Assembly: GCA_014800815.1 (NCBI GenBank)
Contig: JAAVFI010000024.1
Span: 34,079-98,078, forward strand
DNA from: Bacteroidales bacterium
GTDB taxonomy: Bacteria; Bacteroidota; Bacteroidia; Bacteroidales; Muribaculaceae
Length of the DNA: 64,000 bases
Direction of reading: 5' to 3'
Shown here: piece by piece, positions 9,153-18,211 of the stretch
Layout: the number at the start of each line of letters is the position of its first letter
How positions within the stretch are numbered: position 1 is the stretch's first letter
Notes under the pieces: generated by a model
Told to the model about the DNA's origin: nothing
Databases searched by the model: none
Seen by the model: only the letters and a program-made list of their open reading frames with translations
Position numbers and translations under genes: made by a program

Positions 9153-12125
9153 TTATTTGTCGCCGCTCAGGCGGGTTTCTATCATCATGAAAATATCGGC
9201 TTCTTCGCCGGGATAATTCTCTTTAAGAGCTTCGAGGTATTCGCGAGCCTCGAAGTCTTTGCCCTGTGAGGCGTAGATATCGCTTATCAGAATGAATGTG
9301 CGGGCTACCCAATAGCGATGCGGAGAGCCGGAGTTGACGAATTTCTGCGCTGTAGCCAGGGCTTTGGTGTCGTTTCCGGCGTCGTGCATGGCGTCGGCGG
9401 CTTCGAAGGCACTGCGTGCGCCGTAGAGGTCGGCGGGAGTGGCGGCCATTTCGAGCCAGATAGCGAGTGCGCGGTCGGTGTCGCCGGCGGCTGCAAGTGA
9501 CGAGGCCTTGGTGAAGCGTGCTTCCGACATCGTGGCCGAGCCGGCCGACGACGAGAGAATGGCATCGGCAGTGCTTCCGGCGAGTTCGTGGTCGCCCATG
9601 TCGCGTGCCGTGCGCATCAGGCCGAGGCGTGCCTCGGTGGCTGTTTCGGCATCGGAAGCTTTGTCGGCGAGGCGCTTGAAGAGGTCGAGAGCCTCAGGCA
9701 GTTTGCCGGCTGCCGACGCCGCTTTGGCTTGCGCAAGAAGTGCGTGTTCGGCACCCGTGCTGTCGGGGTAGCGGTTGAGAATACGCTGCGAGAGCGATTC
9801 TACGGCAGCTGTATCTTTCTGTGCCACAGCATTGTCGAGGACTATACAGAGAGCTTCGGGGGCATGTGCCGACGAGGGATTTTCGTTGGCGAATTTTTCG
9901 AGAGCCGAAGTATCGCCCTTGCTGTGGTAGAGGTTCTGAGCCGATTTGAACTGCAGTTCTTCGGCTTCCTTGGGGTCTATCTTGGGAGCGTTGTCCACCG
10001 AGTCGATGAATGCGAGATATTCTCCGGCATTTCCGGCCTCGGAGTAGAGGTTCTTAAGTAGCGACGATGCCTGGGCTGCTTCGGCCGAAGTGGGGTAGAG
10101 GCTTATCACCGAGCGATATGCGTCGATAGCCTCGTCGGTACGACCCATGTCGAGGAGTGTCATGGCGAGCTGCAGATAGCCGCGGCGACCCTGTGCGGTG
10201 AGGGGGTAGTCGGCTATGAGGCGGCGGTAAGTGGCAACGGCGTCGGCATTGCGGCCGAGACTGATCTGAGCCTGAGTGGTCTCGAGCAGTGCCTCCGGCA
10301 TGAGTACCGACGATGAGAAGGACCTTGAGAACAGTTCGAGGGCGTCGAGCTTGCCGGCGTAGTCGCGCTGTAGACCTTTCATGCGGGCGCCTGCGAGCAG
10401 TGCATAGTCGGCGGTTGACGGGCTTTGCTCGAATGCGCGGGCGTAGTAGTCCTCGGCCTTAGCGAAGTCGCCCTGAGAGAAAGAGATGTCGCCGAGGCGG
10501 TTGAGGATGTCGGCTTTTTCGGTGGCGCCGTTCATGCGGTCGAGAGCCTGTGTGAACCATGTCGCGGCACCCGATGCGTCGGCGGTGTTGTAGAGTGAGT
10601 ATGCGAGACCATACATTGCCGCAGGGCGGTTGGCGGCTTCTTTGGGCGCGCGGTGGAGGTAACTGCGGTATTTCTCAGCGGCTTTGGCCGGTTCGCCCTG
10701 ACGGTATAGGAGGTCGGCTCTTGCGAGGTCGACTTCGGCGGCAGTGGCGGCATTGACGCGGGCGAGTTCTTCAGCGCGTGTCAGGTAGCGGCTTGCCGCG
10801 GCGTAATCTTCGCTCTGTGTGGCCTCCAGTGCCAGTGCGAGGAGCGTGCGCTGACGTGCCTGCTGCACGGCGGGCATGGAATCGGAAATAGCGTCGAGAC
10901 GCTCAAGGGCGCGGGCATAGTCGTGGTCGGCCATGTAGCCCGATGCGAGGTAGGCGCCTACACGGTCGGAATAGGGGCCGTTGGGGTATAATTTCAGGAA
11001 TTTCTCGAATACCTCGGCGGTGGAGCCGAAGGGTACTCCCGCGCCTGCGAATTTAGCGGCGGCGTAGTTGTAGAAAGCCGCTTCGCGTACGGCCGGGTCG
11101 TCGTTGGTACGGGTGGCCTTGTCGAATGCGAGAATTGCCGCAGAGGTGTCGCCGGTGGCGAGAAGGCTCTGCCCTGCAAAGAGATATGCCGACTGCTGTA
11201 TCGCTCCCGTGCCGCGGGCCGTCACCTGGTCGAGATACTCGAGTGCGAGGGCGTAGTCGCCGTTCTCGAATGCGTCGGCACCGAGGATGTAGAGTGTCGT
11301 GGGTATGGCTTCGCTGCCCTCGGGGAGCTGAGAGATGTACTTTTTGAGATAGGGTATTGCTTCGCGTCGGTCGCCGAGATTGTAGAGCGATTCGCCTGCG
11401 ATGCGGTTGAGTTCGGCGGTAATTGTTGCGTCGGAGCTGCCTTTGGCAAGAAGTCGGCGTGCGTTCTGCGAAGCCTTGGAGAATTCTCCCTCGGCAAAAT
11501 CTATGGCCGTGAGATAGAAGTCGGCGTCGAGATTCGAGCCTGCGGCTTTGGCAAAGCGCTCGCGTGCAAGCTGATAGTCGCCTGCGTTAAAGGCAACGGT
11601 ACCGAGCACGAAATTTGCTGCAGGAGCCGTGCCGGGGTAAGCGGCGGCCTCGTCGAGGCGTTTCTCGGCAAGAGCGGTGTCGCCGGCATAGAGGGCCGCA
11701 GAGCCTCCGCTGAGGCACACCTCGGCCATGTCGGCGGGTGTGAGACAGCCTTCGGGGATTGTTCCGTAAGCCTCCGAAGCCTCGGAATATCTGCCGAGAG
11801 CGAGCAGACAGTCGGCACGACCCTTGAGTGCGTTTCCTCGGTTCTGCGCTGCGGGATTGTCCTGCAGGAATGTATCGAAGGCCTCCAGCGCGGTGGTGAA
11901 ATCACCTGTGCGATAGAGGTATAATGCGCGTAGGTAGCCGTAGTCTGCGCGGGCATCGGCACTGAGCGTGGGGACGTCGATGAATCGGAGTTCGTCGAGA
12001 GCGGCAGCGTAGTTGCCCTGCGCCGCGAGTCGTCCGGAGCGTGACATCAGAGCCTCGGAAGGCGACTGAGCCTGCGCGAGGAGTCCCACAGCTGCGGCAA
12101 GAGAGGCGAGTATGACCGGTTTCAT
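9153..12125 (-). CDS. Large periplasmic tetratricopeptide-repeat protein
   Basis: This 990-residue protein has a signal peptide (about 1-19, ending LLAQAQ) and then almost wholly alpha-helical TPR-type repeats, for example ALDELRFID, LGRYSEASEAYGTIP, GRTDEAIDAYRSVISLYP and GDFAKAEDYYARAFEQSP. The pattern is like YbgF/CpoB or BamD-type scaffolds but much longer (roughly 20 or more repeats). No catalytic domain is visible. It is the third gene of the topA operon and sits 2 bases before the beta-barrel gene. It probably forms a periplasmic or outer-membrane-facing scaffold for that barrel (inference). Confidence 0.88.
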   Translation of the reverse strand: MKPVILASLAAAVGLLAQAQSPSEALMSRSGRLAAQGNYAAALDELRFIDVPTLSADARADYGYLRALYLYRTGDFTTALEAFDTFLQDNPAAQNRGNALKGRADCLLALGRYSEASEAYGTIPEGCLTPADMAEVCLSGGSAALYAGDTALAEKRLDEAAAYPGTAPAANFVLGTVAFNAGDYQLARERFAKAAGSNLDADFYLTAIDFAEGEFSKASQNARRLLAKGSSDATITAELNRIAGESLYNLGDRREAIPYLKKYISQLPEGSEAIPTTLYILGADAFENGDYALALEYLDQVTARGTGAIQQSAYLFAGQSLLATGDTSAAILAFDKATRTNDDPAVREAAFYNYAAAKFAGAGVPFGSTAEVFEKFLKLYPNGPYSDRVGAYLASGYMADHDYARALERLDAISDSMPAVQQARQRTLLALALEATQSEDYAAASRYLTRAEELARVNAATAAEVDLARADLLYRQGEPAKAAEKYRSYLHRAPKEAANRPAAMYGLAYSLYNTADASGAATWFTQALDRMNGATEKADILNRLGDISFSQGDFAKAEDYYARAFEQSPSTADYALLAGARMKGLQRDYAGKLDALELFSRSFSSSVLMPEALLETTQAQISLGRNADAVATYRRLIADYPLTAQGRRGYLQLAMTLLDMGRTDEAIDAYRSVISLYPTSAEAAQASSLLKNLYSEAGNAGEYLAFIDSVDNAPKIDPKEAEELQFKSAQNLYHSKGDTSALEKFANENPSSAHAPEALCIVLDNAVAQKDTAAVESLSQRILNRYPDSTGAEHALLAQAKAASAAGKLPEALDLFKRLADKASDAETATEARLGLMRTARDMGDHELAGSTADAILSSSAGSATMSEARFTKASSLAAAGDTDRALAIWLEMAATPADLYGARSAFEAADAMHDAGNDTKALATAQKFVNSGSPHRYWVARTFILISDIYASQGKDFEAREYLEALKENYPGEEADIFMMIETRLSGDK

Positions 12126-12158
12126 AGATTGGTAGCGGGGGAGGAGGGAAAAGTAGAA

Positions 12159-13091
12159 CTATACCAGACGGAGGAATCCTGCCGGAATGGGACAAGTGAA
12201 GTTCATGTCGCGGCGGGTAATCGGATGCACGAAGCGTAATGTACGCGCATGCAGGCACAGGCGATGTATAGGAGAAGAAGCTGCACCGTAGCGGCGGTCG
12301 CCGACAATGGGATGACCCGATTCCTTGAGGTGCACGCGTATCTGGTTCTTGCGGCCTGTGGCGAGGCTCAATTCGACCATGGAGTAGGGTTTGCCGGCCT
12401 TCACGGTGGTGTAGTCGGTAATGGCGAGCTGACCTTTGCCGGGCTCTTTGGTCGAATATACCTCGTGAGCGGCATTCTCGGTGAGGAATGAGCGGATGCG
12501 ACCCTCGGCAGGCTCCATAGCACCTTCGATAACGGCCACATACTTGCGCTCGAGCACCATGTTGTTCCAGTTGTGCTGCATGGTCTCTTTGGCCTGCATG
12601 TTCTTGGCGAACATCATCAGGCCCGAGGTGTCGCGGTCGAGGCGGTGAACTATAAAGAGTTTGTTGCGCGGGTCTTTGCGCTTGAGATATTCGCGGAGAA
12701 TGGCGTAGGCGGTATTGTCCTTAATCTTGTCGGTGCCCATTGAGAGGAGACCGTATCCCTTTTCGATGACGATGATGTCGTCGTCTTCGTACACGAGCTT
12801 GATGCGGGGGTGCGAGAATACCTGGAACTCGCGTGTGGTGTTTACTTTCACCTCGTCGCCGGGGCGGAGGTTGAAGTCGAACTGCGTGGTCACATTTCCG
12901 CACGCCATCACCTGGTGATACTTGAGGTATTCCTTGAGGGTGGTACGCTTGGAGTCGGGCATCTTGGCGGCGAGGAATTCGAGCAGTGTCGCGGGGTCTT
13001 CCTTGCCTGCCTTGAATGTTATGATATTGTCAGGGCGGAAAAGCCCGGGACGAGTTCCGGGCTTCGCCGCGAGAGTTTTATGTCGTGGCAT
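12159..13091 (-). CDS. RluA-family 23S rRNA/tRNA pseudouridine synthase with S4 domain
   Basis: The 310-residue protein isomerises uridine to pseudouridine in structured RNA. An S4-like RNA-binding domain occupies about 33-95 (ending RPGDEVKVN). The catalytic core follows, with the motif HRLDRDTSG at 149-157 and the catalytic Asp at 152, then RKNQIRVHL, which is standard for this family. The C-terminus is complete. It begins 3 bases after the topA stop, so it is co-transcribed with topA. The exact target uridine (RluC/RluD-like or other) cannot be told from motifs, so no symbol is given. Confidence 0.93.
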   Translation of the reverse strand: MPRHKTLAAKPGTRPGLFRPDNIITFKAGKEDPATLLEFLAAKMPDSKRTTLKEYLKYHQVMACGNVTTQFDFNLRPGDEVKVNTTREFQVFSHPRIKLVYEDDDIIVIEKGYGLLSMGTDKIKDNTAYAILREYLKRKDPRNKLFIVHRLDRDTSGLMMFAKNMQAKETMQHNWNNMVLERKYVAVIEGAMEPAEGRIRSFLTENAAHEVYSTKEPGKGQLAITDYTTVKAGKPYSMVELSLATGRKNQIRVHLKESGHPIVGDRRYGAASSPIHRLCLHARTLRFVHPITRRDMNFTCPIPAGFLRLV

Positions 13092-13094
13092 GTT

Positions 13095-15437
13095 TTATTT
13101 CTTTTTAGGCACACGGCGCGGTTTTGCGGGAGCCGCATCCGCGTCGGCTATTATTTTGCGTGCATCCTCGAGGGTGAGGCTTGCGGGGTCGGTGACGGTG
13201 CGGGGTATCTTGTAGTTCTTCTTGTTGAAGGCTATGTAGGGTCCGTATCGTCCGTTGAGAATCTGAAGATCGGGTTCTTCGTCGAATGTCTTGATAGTCT
13301 TGTTGTTCTCGGCCTCGCGCTTGGCTTTTATAAGTTCAATGGCCTGGTCGAGAGTGACTTCGGCCGCGGGGAGGTCTTTGGGGATTGACACATACTTGCC
13401 GTCGTGGCGCACGTAGGGGCCGAATCGGCCAATGCCTACCTGCACGGGGAGGTCTTCGAATGTGCCGAGGGCGCGGGGGAAGTCGAAGAGCTTGAGTGCT
13501 TCTTCGAGGGTGATAGTAGACACCGACTGGTTTTTGAGCAGCGATGCGAAGCGGGGCTTCTCGTCCGACTCGGCGTCGCCGATCTGCACCACGGGGCCGA
13601 AACGTCCGATTTTCACGCTTACGGGAGCGCCGGTGCCGGGCTCGGTGCCGAGGTGACGCTCGCCGAACTTCGGGCCGTTCTGTATGGTGAGGGCCGAGTC
13701 GACTGCGGGGTGGAAAAATTTGTAGAAATCGGCTATCTCCTTGTTCCAGGGGAGCTTGCCGTGTGCTATTTCGTCGAACTTCTCCTCGATGTTGGCGGTG
13801 AAGTTGTAGTCGAGGATGTCGGGGAAGTACTCTGTAAGGAAGTCGTTGACAATCATGCCGATGTCGGTCGGTATGAGCTTGCCTTTCTCTCCGCCGGTGA
13901 GCTGGGTGCGCACCTCGCGGTTGATGTCGCCCGCGGGAGTGAGCGTGAGGGTGGTGAATTCGCGGGGTGTGCCTTCGCGCTCGCCGCGCTCTATGTATTC
14001 GCGCTGCTGAATGGTGGAGATAGTCGGAGCGTAGGTCGAGGGTCGGCCTATGCCGAGTTCTTCCATTTTCTTCACGAGGGAAGCCTCGGTGTAGCGGGGC
14101 GGATGCTGGGTGAAGCGCTCGGTGGCTTCTGCCGAGCCGAGGGCGAGGGCGTCGCCTTCGTGGAGTGCGGGGAGTGTCTGCTGCTCGTCGGCGTCGTTGC
14201 TGTCGTCGTCGTGACCTTCGGCGTACACTTTGAGGAAGCCGTCGAAGAGGAGCACTTCACCCGAAGCTGCGAAGGGGTAGGGGAGTCCGCTGCCTTCGAT
14301 TTCGACGGTTGTCTTCTGAATGCGGGCGTCGGCCATCTGCGAGGCTATAGCGCGACGGCGGATAAGGGTGTAGAGTTTCTGCTCCTGGGCTGTGGCGCCG
14401 TCGAGGGTTTCGGTCTCGACGTAGGTGGGGCGGATGGCCTCGTGAGCCTCCTGAGCGCCTTTCGAAGCGGTGTGGTATTTGCGTACGTGGAGATATTTCT
14501 CGCCGATGCGCTCTTTAATCTGGGTGGAGATTGCGGCGATTGCATCGTCGGAGAGGTTGAGCGAGTCGGTACGCATGTAGGTGATGTGTCCGTTTTCGTA
14601 GAGTCGCTGAGCCACCATCATGGTCTGCGATACGGAGAATCCGAGTTTGCGGGCCGCTTCCTGCTGGAGTGTCGAGGTGGTGAATGGGGGTGCCGGCGAC
14701 TTGTGCAGCGGCTTCTCCGATATTGATTTTACGGCGAACGATGCTGTGGCGCATGCCTTGAGGAATTCTTCGGCGTCTTTCTCGGCGGGCAGACGTCGGG
14801 GCAGCTCGGCGCGGAGTGTCGAACCGGTAGCGGCGTCGGTAAATGTGCCTGTGATGCGGAAGTAGGGTTCGCTTACGAAGTTCTTGATTTCATTTTCACG
14901 CTCCACTATGAGTCGCACCGCCACCGACTGGACGCGACCGGCCGAGAGGGCGGGCTTAAGACGCTTCCAGAGCACGGGCGAAAGTTCGAAACCTACTATA
15001 CGGTCGAGCACGCGGCGTGCCTGCTGCGCGTCTACGCGGGCGAGGTCGATGTCGCGTGGATTTTCGATAGCATGCAGGATTGCTTTCTTGGTGATTTCAT
15101 GGAAAACGATACGGCGTGTATGTTCCGGCTTGAGCCCGAGCACCTCGTATAGATGCCAAGCAATGGCTTCTCCCTCGCGGTCCTCATCGGAAGCGAGCCA
15201 TACGGTGTCGGCTTTTGCGGCTGCCTTGCGGAGCTCGTCGACAAGTTGCTCCTTGTCTTCGGGAATCTCGTACAGGGGCTCGAAGTCGTGGTCAACGTCG
15301 ATGCTGAAGCTTTTCTTCTTGAGGTCGCGTATGTGACCGTAGCTCGACATCACACGATAGTCGTCGCCGAGGAATTTTTCAATAGTCTTGGCCTTTGCGG
15401 GAGACTCTACTATAACCAGATTTTTGGGATTGCTCAT
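13095..15437 (-). CDS. topA: DNA topoisomerase I (type IA)
   Basis: The 780-residue enzyme relaxes negative supercoils by a covalent 5'-tyrosyl intermediate. The Toprim domain starts with VESPAKAKTIEKFLG (9-23) and has the acidic DEDREGE triad (84-90). The active-site Tyr is Y287 in GHITYMRTDS. The C-terminal third has three Topo_C repeats without cysteines (FGPVVQIG, RFGPYVRHDGKY, RYGPYIAFNKKNY) followed by a Lys/Arg/Pro-rich tail, so no zinc-finger repeats are visible. It leads an operon with the pseudouridine synthase, TPR and barrel genes. A TAATTTTG box lies 23 bases upstream of the ATG. Confidence 0.98.
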   Translation of the reverse strand: MSNPKNLVIVESPAKAKTIEKFLGDDYRVMSSYGHIRDLKKKSFSIDVDHDFEPLYEIPEDKEQLVDELRKAAAKADTVWLASDEDREGEAIAWHLYEVLGLKPEHTRRIVFHEITKKAILHAIENPRDIDLARVDAQQARRVLDRIVGFELSPVLWKRLKPALSAGRVQSVAVRLIVERENEIKNFVSEPYFRITGTFTDAATGSTLRAELPRRLPAEKDAEEFLKACATASFAVKSISEKPLHKSPAPPFTTSTLQQEAARKLGFSVSQTMMVAQRLYENGHITYMRTDSLNLSDDAIAAISTQIKERIGEKYLHVRKYHTASKGAQEAHEAIRPTYVETETLDGATAQEQKLYTLIRRRAIASQMADARIQKTTVEIEGSGLPYPFAASGEVLLFDGFLKVYAEGHDDDSNDADEQQTLPALHEGDALALGSAEATERFTQHPPRYTEASLVKKMEELGIGRPSTYAPTISTIQQREYIERGEREGTPREFTTLTLTPAGDINREVRTQLTGGEKGKLIPTDIGMIVNDFLTEYFPDILDYNFTANIEEKFDEIAHGKLPWNKEIADFYKFFHPAVDSALTIQNGPKFGERHLGTEPGTGAPVSVKIGRFGPVVQIGDAESDEKPRFASLLKNQSVSTITLEEALKLFDFPRALGTFEDLPVQVGIGRFGPYVRHDGKYVSIPKDLPAAEVTLDQAIELIKAKREAENNKTIKTFDEEPDLQILNGRYGPYIAFNKKNYKIPRTVTDPASLTLEDARKIIADADAAPAKPRRVPKKK

Positions 15438-15459
15438 GGTGGTGCTGTATTTCAGACGG

Positions 15460-15467
15460 CAAAATTA
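15460..15467 (-). promoter_or_regulatory. Probable -7 box of the topA operon
   Basis: The minus strand reads TAATTTTG, matching TAnnTTTG, 23 bases before the topA ATG. No convincing TTTG -33 box was found. Confidence 0.5.
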
Positions 15468-15709
15468 GTCAAAACAATTTAATAATGTGTAGGGAGTATA
15501 TTTTTTTTTGATTTTTAAGCATTTTGCAAGTGTGCTCGTCTCGTTAAAGAGGGAGAGAAGATGCGGCTCTGTCATTTTGGTAAGTAAAAATCGTCAAATC
15601 TTAACTTAAAACGCATTAATGAGCGGGAGTATTTGGTTAAAATAAAATACAAAAGCCGTATTTAACAACATTTAACCCCTTAAAGGGGGCTGCCTATCGA
15701 AAGATAGTG

Positions 15710-15717
15710 TACCTTTG
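15710..15717 (+). promoter_or_regulatory. Probable -7 box for the secreted-protein gene at 15913
   Basis: TACCTTTG matches the Bacteroidales -7 consensus. It sits just after a GAAA-loop inverted repeat (15694-15707) that could be an operator. If it is used, the mRNA has an unusually long leader of about 190 bases. Confidence 0.5.
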
Positions 15718-15912
15718 CAATCGTAAAATGTAGCGCACTGTGCGCATCGAACCCCATTATCCTTCCGCAGTATCACCGCTGCGACACCAGATTGAAGCCT
15801 AATACCACTCCCGACGTGTCTATCCGGAAATTTACATAAAGTTGAGTAGAACATCGGGCGCATGGCTTTTAGACTGTTTATAAGTATCAAAATCCAACTC
15901 AAATTATACAAC

Positions 15913-18126
15913 ATGCACATTTCTACAAAATTCTGCGCTTTCGTAGCTGCCGCTTCTCTCGCGGTTGCGGGAGCGACTGCCGCCACTCCTAAGGCAGCCC
16001 CTGTAGACCTGACAAAGTTTGTCTACAAGGCAAAGAACTCTCACAGCGCTTTCAGCTCTGAGAGATCTATGAAAATCGAGGCAGCCAATAAGGCAATGCT
16101 TCGTGGCGATGCCGGAGCAAAATTCAAGGCAAGCGCCGACGACAAGTATCAGCCCGCAAGAACTATCGGCCCGACCGGACTCTGGGGCGACATGGATGCG
16201 CCTAACGGCGAAACATGGTTCTACACCATGGCCTTCGAATACGAAGATGTGGTGATGAACGAATACTGGACCGACCACATCCTTCAGCGCTGGGAGCTCA
16301 CCGTCTACAACGACAAGATGGAGAAGCAGTACGTCCTCAAGGATGACATCCACTATAACGAGACCGAGACACGTGCCGTATATTTCGACATTCTTCCCGT
16401 GCTCACCCGGAACTATTTCAACTCTGACGACAAGTACGAAATCATCATGAGTCAGGGTATGAATACCAATACTCCCGGAGTGAACAGCTACAAATCGTTT
16501 GTATATCAGCTCGACGGCGAGAAAGACGAAAACGGCAACGACAAGATTGTCTACACCGTGCCCAACCTCATCTCCGACGTGCTCGATGCTACTGTAGACG
16601 GCAAGGAGCAGTTCTACTTAACCCTTATGGATGAGAACTTTCCCGATATCGACTACGATGACCTCTTCGGCGGTGACTCCTGGACAGGCGAAACTGATGG
16701 AGAGCCCAACGAAGCATACTGGGAATTCCTCCTCGGCTCGCACATCTCGCTCTCTGTTTACAGCGGTGTTGACGCAGACGGTCAGCTCATTCAGGTGCTC
16801 AAGCACGACATCCCCTTCCAGAGCCTCCCCGGCGACCAGGAGTATGCTGCGTTTATGATCACCAAGATGAACGGCAACCAGCCCATCATCCTCTTCAACC
16901 AGTATAAGGAAACTCTCTTCTATCCCTACTACGACTACACCAGCGATATCGTACAGCGCGACGAAAACGCCCTCAAGGTAGATATCTACAAGCTCTACCC
17001 CGATAAGGCCGAACTCGATCAGACAACAGAGATTCCCTTCACTCTCGACCGCACCAATATCGCACAGTTCTTCTCTGTAGGTTCGTTCTCTTACCGCGGC
17101 GACGTGGACTATACCACATACAAGCCGGGCGACAAGGCATCTCTTATCGTTACCCGCCAGGACAAGCAGACCATGGACCAGGAGTCGGGCTACCCCGCAA
17201 CTTATACAGTGTATAATGCCGACGGTACCAAGAACTTCGATATCGCCAAGAATACTGTGGCTTGCGTGCCCATGTCCGACATCCCCGGCTACGCTCCCCA
17301 GTATATGTTCGCAACTTACAACGGTGTTTACTACTTCCACTTTGTAAACATCCTCACCGGCGAAGTTGAGACAAGCTTCAACTACCTCCTCGAAATCGAC
17401 GGCGACAACGACCCCGTGACCTCCAACATCGACCGCGTACCCTACGGCGACAGCTACGCTTATGTAGGCGAACTCCGCGCTCCTCTCGACGAAGACGACT
17501 ACACCTTCATGCGTATCGTATGGATCGACCGCAAGGGCGAACCTCTCTTCGTAGACGAAATGAACATGGGTATGTCTATCCACTACGGTCAGAGCTACAT
17601 CAGCCAGGCTGCTCTCGCTCCCGACCTCTTCCACACCGACAGCAAGCGTGAGTACATGATGCTCGTTAAGCGCGGTAACGAAGACGGTGGCTCGTCGGAA
17701 GAGCTCCTCATCGCTCAGCCCCGCTCTGAAGAAGACGAATGGATGGGTACTGAAATCCTCCGCCTCACTGCCGACGAACGCGGTGCCCTCTCAAACATCG
17801 GCCCGTACTTCGAAACGGGTATGCCCCAGCTCGTTATCACCTACTACAACCGTGTAAACGGCCACGATACCTACTCTGTAGATATTTACGACCTCCCCCT
17901 CGACGACCCCGACCACAGCGGCGTATCCGCTCCCGGTGCTGTAAGCAACGCAGCCATCACCTTCGACGGTGCTGAAGTTGCTGCCGCAGGCGAGTTCATC
18001 GAAATCTTCAACCTTCAGGGTATCCTCGTGAAGGCAGGCAACGAGCGCGTGGGCACAGCTTCGCTCCCCGCCGGCGCTTACATTGCCAAGACCACACAGG
18101 GCGCTCTCAAGTTCGTCAAGAAATAA
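15913..18126 (+). CDS. Secreted protein of unknown function with T9SS-like C-terminal tail
   Basis: I start it at the ATG at 15913, which puts a normal signal peptide first (ending AVAGATAA); the product is then 737 residues. The body is Asp/Glu/Tyr-rich and beta-strand-like, and I recognise no catalytic motif. The last 70 residues follow a pattern shared across this window: a VEIF-like strand reading EIFNLQGILV, then SLPAGAYIAKT and a basic KFVKK end. That looks like a short type-A sorting domain (TIGR04183-like). It is followed by a hairpin and the C10 protease gene 85 bases on. Codon use is strongly biased to CTC and NNC, as in the next genes, which suggests high expression. Confidence 0.75.
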   Translation: MHISTKFCAFVAAASLAVAGATAATPKAAPVDLTKFVYKAKNSHSAFSSERSMKIEAANKAMLRGDAGAKFKASADDKYQPARTIGPTGLWGDMDAPNGETWFYTMAFEYEDVVMNEYWTDHILQRWELTVYNDKMEKQYVLKDDIHYNETETRAVYFDILPVLTRNYFNSDDKYEIIMSQGMNTNTPGVNSYKSFVYQLDGEKDENGNDKIVYTVPNLISDVLDATVDGKEQFYLTLMDENFPDIDYDDLFGGDSWTGETDGEPNEAYWEFLLGSHISLSVYSGVDADGQLIQVLKHDIPFQSLPGDQEYAAFMITKMNGNQPIILFNQYKETLFYPYYDYTSDIVQRDENALKVDIYKLYPDKAELDQTTEIPFTLDRTNIAQFFSVGSFSYRGDVDYTTYKPGDKASLIVTRQDKQTMDQESGYPATYTVYNADGTKNFDIAKNTVACVPMSDIPGYAPQYMFATYNGVYYFHFVNILTGEVETSFNYLLEIDGDNDPVTSNIDRVPYGDSYAYVGELRAPLDEDDYTFMRIVWIDRKGEPLFVDEMNMGMSIHYGQSYISQAALAPDLFHTDSKREYMMLVKRGNEDGGSSEELLIAQPRSEEDEWMGTEILRLTADERGALSNIGPYFETGMPQLVITYYNRVNGHDTYSVDIYDLPLDDPDHSGVSAPGAVSNAAITFDGAEVAAAGEFIEIFNLQGILVKAGNERVGTASLPAGAYIAKTTQGALKFVKK

Positions 18127-18151
18127 TCTATCAATCATTTAATATGGATAA

Positions 18152-18187
18152 ATCCCTCCGGGATGCGGCGACGCAGCCCGGTGGGAT
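18152..18187 (+). terminator. Intergenic hairpin after the 737-residue protein gene
   Basis: Two 11-base arms (18152-18162 and 18177-18187) pair with one mismatch. There is no T tract, so it may attenuate or protect mRNA ends rather than stop transcription outright. Confidence 0.45.
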
Positions 18188-18211
18188 ATACCGTTAATAA
18201 AAACCCTATAA

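Larger units (their letters stand above)
15438..15912. other. Divergent intergenic region, AT-rich, with long leader
   Basis: This 475-base stretch separates topA (minus) from the first secreted-protein gene (plus). It holds the topA promoter, a T-rich block (15501-15513), a CCCC-TTAA-type palindrome near 15676-15690, a small hairpin with a GAAA loop (15694-15707) and a TACCTTTG box (15710-15717). The roughly 190 bases after that box would be the 5' untranslated leader of the 15913 gene. I found no convincing gene. An upstream in-frame ATG at 15862 would prepend 17 residues before a perfectly placed signal peptide, so it is not used here. Confidence 0.6.

Noticed and set aside
13404..14726. 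Plus-strand ORF of 440 codons
   Set aside because: Antisense to topA; no domain and biased composition.
15438..15600. Small minus-strand ORF (37 codons) upstream of topA
   Set aside because: Low-complexity Lys-rich end spanning the topA promoter; no evidence for translation.
15862..15912. Upstream ATG extension of the 15913 gene
   Set aside because: It would put 17 residues before a well-formed signal peptide.
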